Positions 6,601 through 6,710 of a DNA stretch of 6,710 nucleotides are shown here, in pieces. The notes beneath the pieces were generated by a model that saw only the letters and a program-made list of their open reading frames with translations, made no database searches and was not told the DNA's origin. Within the stretch, counting starts at the first letter, position 1. The number at the start of each line of letters is the position of its first letter. This DNA comes from CAWACC01 sp964390695. Lineage in GTDB: Bacteria; Chlamydiota; Chlamydiia; Chlamydiales; Parachlamydiaceae. The stretch spans positions 1 through 6,710 of the forward strand of contig CAYMKI010000164.1 in NCBI GenBank assembly GCA_964390695.1, given 5' to 3'. The translations under genes and the position numbers were made by a program.

Positions 6601-6710
6601 CGAGCTGGAATGGGCGCGCAAGTCGCTGGCTAAAAAGAGCCACGAGCCGTTCCTACAGAGACGTTTCCTGGAATGGTTTATGCTCACGGCAGGATTTTGC
6701 AGCATGCGCC
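242..6710 (+). CDS. Giant alpha-helical tandem-repeat protein (54 units of about 35 residues), 3' end outside window
   Basis: The frame runs from ATG 242 to the right edge without a stop: 2156 complete codons, at least about 235 kDa. Residues 1-135 are a polar N-terminal region, residues 136-2026 are 54 complete tandem units, and residues 2027-2156 hold a last half-unit and a non-repetitive tail. Forty-two of the 54 units are exactly 35 residues long; the others are 32, 33, 34, 36 or 37. Each unit predicts a long amphipathic helix (around E6 to A19), a polar or Gly-rich turn (20-26) and a short helix (S27 to Y33), so the array should form an extended solenoid. There is no obvious signal peptide, membrane segment or enzyme motif in the array. 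I do not recognise the family. Binding to a protein or nucleic acid is the usual role of such solenoids, but the partner is unknown. It follows an unidentified gene closely on the same strand. The coding call is near certain; function is open. Confidence 0.95.
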   Translation, partial: MITRPNTASTEAANASQTYIAIAATQQELQKKIGKHLASGAGNIQNANHTSNAIEVNSVSRLVEEASGIGVKVAQKAASALFGYLRDGFMAFACDDRSVCCDRDEPADLQPLVVEAENKILEGANPAEIIKAYGINPALPAHQKMLQRAAFRLAKIQRSSISSTIHLFCIDRSSSEGQKLIYDIAIEAAKQYDLQLSEHIKNYGFDAATAKGQAQLISIAKAAAYRHEFLPKYIQNFGIDASCSEGENALKEIAVVAARFRLTHISEFIANYQFDPLKPSGFKALQEIAKEAVYHDKKLSEYIRNYGFDPRSKAGQKTLIEIAKMAACNRDQCISKHIRYYGIDPGCEEGQAALIQIAKIAAENNDDTLAEYIENYGIDPRRKEGQEALIEIAKIAAKTSGATLAQYIENFGIDASQKKGQAALAEIALEISVLDENTLARHLHKFGLDASTDEGQDLMIELASRSSLSNKVRTAPYILSFNIDKTTEKGQQALMRIAKQCAANDKEGISEYICSFGIDASTSMGRKTLIKIAKMCAYVNGKNTSEWIHHYGIANHTPHGQRILIEIAKIAAMQDGRGTSQYIHNYSIDTKSIEGQKALIAIAKLAAQQNGGGASAFIRNYGLDLNLAEVQKAWVEIAKIAASSCGGGISEHIVNYGFQISRQEGQRCLQDIAKIALQHDPVCTARHFKNYGFDHTGPDNQQWLMDMAWMAEIYLKQEMSIAEYIQNFSIDASTPEGQARMIKMALYEAKRSPKPISAWIHNFKIDASSPRGRQALIDIAKYVMKSDVFLLCKYLANSGLDPRTREGQEALIEILGTVKPEEGNARRISEIVHELGLDPSLPQSRKALIRLAKLTSREHGEHTSQHIRNYGINVAGPEGQKAMIEIAKLAAASSPVGTSRYIANYGIDPSCHEGQKGLAEIAALAIGLNASEVVPYISNYGLDAKSPQGQRALIDLVRTAIDYNPWLLARYIRSYGIDAFSAEGKKLLQDVAEALIQRGNFSHIDNILCLYYPASTSIGQIKRIQLAEMAAEKDLSSLCGHIREFGIDGSTPQGQKILIELAKKAVKGYGGCKFLYDFGIDRSLPEGKQALVDIALDMANQRNNSLSEYIENYGFNTSDPEERQLLIRLAKAGARQGDTDLPGNIHKYGIDPLTEDGQKAMREIALLCAQFASFNLARDVRNFKIDPDSPDGQKALIHIAKEAQIHNSSYFEYYIQCFCIDTSTLQGQLAVIEMAKYSVCQQKRGLSSFFQKDGMQALTTEGKKALLDIALLEAEHHVWMLPTMPRHIGVNPSTYEGQQALIQIAKKAAKHNPKDFLSYLDNYCIDVNTPEGQDVMLEIAAILVGKGLNIGKEIHKFKINAKTPEAQRKLLQIAKQEANNHYSNTFSRYLPKYKIDMGSTENCQTIAEIMVRAAGVQSQEFFEHLYAFEIDEESAEGQKICLEIARAAVCGKGYVNPCLLGIDNTTPEGRKALEELARKSIERNVVKVSTNLHAYGIDSSTSEGQQLLIELAKKAVNRDTQSFCRYIHKYEIDRSTPQGQKALIDLAKSAAKTWSSVLAQYIQNFGIDHHSAAGQDALIEIAATAATHDKCGDLARYMRNFAIDASSAKGQKALIEIAKICAGKYLGDVSCFIRNFDIEVSSPQGQQALIDIAKLAIQENCASACRYITEYGFDCLGDKGKELLVELAKFAAGQQQTNISEYIQNFGVNPHSPEGQKILIEIAEIDAKNSFGVISQHIQNYRIDTSTFEGREALVKIAKISAVSGCEITSQYIKNYGFEAYYQEDRDVLYEVAKIAADSGQGYKIYKHIANYEFQNQGSEGQKKLIEIAKIAARHPDGYEIVANIKDFHLDTHSEEGQQALIDIAYLVADTAGADAILKYLDRYGIDRSSPKCQKALFEIALIVAQRHGGAVSYNIGNFGLDKTSPQGKKNLIIIAKAAAQQDGLYTSLHIKNYGIDHAAIEGQTVLMEIASLAAKQDGQGTSEYIQQYGLVSDTPEGQRRLFDIARIAISQNALGTYGILAKYGLNWTTPQGQKMGKELYNHLILQIILQANNWKNDLFYSGLFSVKFDGICIDGISTYKAHNGTAFCDILKNMKNQEIQSRAEAGFELCEKVFALSSAELEWARKSLAKKSHEPFLQRRFLEWFMLTAGFCSMR
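1262..1471 (+). repeat. Two adjacent units with high nucleotide identity (likely recent tandem duplication)
   Basis: Bases 1262-1366 and 1367-1471 align without gaps at about 85 of 105 positions by hand count. They share long identical codon runs, including TAT-GGC-ATT-GAT-CCT, GAA-GGA-CAA, GCT-CTG, ATA-GCT-AAA and TAT-ATA-GAA-AAT. Most other units encode the same residues with different synonymous codons, so this neighbouring pair looks younger than the rest. Slippage or unequal recombination at the 105-bp period would explain it. Confidence 0.6.
2321..2431 (+). repeat. Atypical 37-residue unit (residues 694-730)
   Basis: This unit has lost the usual Glu-Gly-Gln: the equivalent residues are Asp-Asn-Gln. 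It has Trp at two places in the long helix (Gln-Trp-Leu-Met-Asp-Met-Ala-Trp-Met). Two extra residues sit in the region before the short helix. It is a register change and probably a local irregularity of the superhelix. Confidence 0.6.
2642..2752 (+). repeat. Atypical 37-residue unit (residues 801-837)
   Basis: The first half is canonical (Glu-Gly-Gln-Glu-Ala-Leu-Ile-Glu-Ile). The usual Ala-Lys-x-Ala-Ala end of the long helix is replaced by Leu-Gly-Thr-Val-Lys-Pro-Glu-Glu-Gly, so the helix is probably cut short by Gly and Pro. The turn is two residues longer, and the short helix then resumes with Ile-Ser-Glu-Ile-Val. A hinge in the solenoid is plausible here. Confidence 0.55.
3383..3481 (+). 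repeat. Shortened 33-residue unit (residues 1048-1080)
   Basis: The unit begins canonically (Ser-Thr-Pro-Gln-Gly-Gln-Lys, then Ile-Glu-Leu-Ala-Lys-Lys-Ala). Its turn is Gly-Tyr-Gly-Gly-Cys, and the short helix is two residues shorter than usual, ending Phe-Leu-Tyr-Asp-Phe-Gly-Ile. The preceding unit (residues 1013-1047) has Pro where the anchor Asp should be, so this whole stretch is less regular than its surroundings. Confidence 0.55.
3959..4111 (+). repeat. Degenerate stretch of the array (residues 1240-1290)
   Basis: The 35-residue period is kept here but the motif is weak. The short helix before residue 1256 reads Ser-Ser-Phe-Phe-Gln-Lys-Asp-Gly-Met with no Tyr-Gly-Ile-Asp. The following unit has Gln in place of the anchor Asp. 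Its turn and short helix (His-His-Val-Trp-Met-Leu-Pro-Thr-Met-Pro-Arg-His-Ile-Gly-Val) contain two Pro. The reading frame is intact on both sides, so this is divergence, not a frameshift. Confidence 0.5.
4532..4627 (+). repeat. Shortest unit, 32 residues (residues 1431-1462)
   Basis: The long helix is canonical (Ala-Glu-Gly-Gln-Lys, then Leu-Glu-Ile-Ala-Arg-Ala-Ala). The short helix is truncated to Val-Asn-Pro-Cys-Leu-Leu-Gly-Ile in place of Ser-Glu-Tyr-Ile-x-Asn-Tyr-Gly-Ile. Three residues are missing and a Pro is present, so one helix of the hairpin is probably lost or distorted. This is the strongest candidate for a break or hinge in the solenoid. Confidence 0.6.
5576..5899 (+). repeat. 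Three consecutive 36-residue units (residues 1779-1886)
   Basis: Three units in a row have 36 residues instead of 35. The first two share a distinctive turn and short helix, Gly-Tyr-(Lys/Glu)-Ile followed three residues later by x-Ile-x-x-(Tyr/Phe), not seen elsewhere, so they look like a subfamily made by a local duplication. Their anchor residues are also unusual (Glu at 1779, Gln at 1815). The frame stays open throughout. Confidence 0.5.
6320..6710 (+). other. Last half-unit and non-repetitive C-terminal region (residues 2027-2156, incomplete)
   Basis: The last canonical Thr-Thr-Pro-Gln-Gly-Gln-Lys starts a final long helix, but the Ile-Ala-Lys-x-Ala-Ala core is replaced by a hydrophobic run (Leu-Ile-Leu-Gln-Ile-Ile-Leu-Gln), which may cap the solenoid. 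After residue 2050 the 35-residue period is gone. Residues 2060-2090 look like strand and loop (Phe-Ser-Val-Lys-Phe-Asp-Gly-Ile, then Ile-Asp-Gly-Ile-Ser), and residues 2090-2156 look helical and charged, with Trp at 2124 and 2145. I recognise no domain. An effector or RAP-like nuclease domain would be expected here if this were an RNA-binding solenoid of the OPR type, but I see no clear signature. The region is cut off by the window edge. Confidence 0.55.
6447..6473 (+). repeat. 12-bp perfect direct repeat inside the C-terminal region
   Basis: TCGATGGGATTT occurs at 6447-6458 and again at 6462-6473, offset by 15 bases, so both copies are in the same reading frame. They encode Phe-Asp-Gly-Ile-Cys followed by Ile-Asp-Gly-Ile-Ser. 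It looks like a five-codon tandem duplication. It may be chance or a small slippage event. Confidence 0.5.

Overview
The window is almost entirely one very large plus-strand open reading frame. It starts at 242 and is still open at the right edge (2156 complete codons read, no stop). It follows, after 35 bases, the last 67 codons of another plus-strand gene. I found no RNA gene, insertion sequence, CRISPR array, terminator or convincing minus-strand gene.

The large frame encodes a protein of at least about 235 kDa. It has three parts: a polar, low-complexity N-terminal segment of about 135 residues; a tandem array of 54 full units averaging 35.0 residues (residues 136-2026, bases 647-6319); and a non-repetitive C-terminal segment of about 110 residues that is cut off by the window edge. 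Numbering each unit from its conserved Asp, the pattern is D1, S3-T4, E6-G7-Q8, A10-L11-I12-E13-I14-A15-K16, A18-A19, a polar or glycine-containing turn at 20-26, S27-E28-Y29-I30, N32-(Y/F)33-G34-I35. This reads as one long amphipathic helix plus one short helix per unit, so the whole array is probably an alpha-solenoid superhelix. I do not recognise the repeat as a named family. Its length matches PPR (35) and TALE-like (33-35) repeats, and its short-helix/long-helix order resembles TALE-like repeats, but neither signature is present.

Organism: the bases give no decisive marker. Moderately AT-rich composition (mid-40s percent GC by eye), dense packing and a giant helical-repeat protein with no visible signal peptide would suit a host-associated or intracellular bacterium, such as an amoeba-associated chlamydia-like or Legionellales-type organism. 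That is inference only.

How the genes work together: the short gap, the absence of a visible terminator or promoter and the shared strand suggest that the upstream gene and the giant gene are co-transcribed. The upstream gene cannot be identified from its tail. The giant protein is best viewed as a binding scaffold whose partner (protein, RNA or DNA) is unknown.
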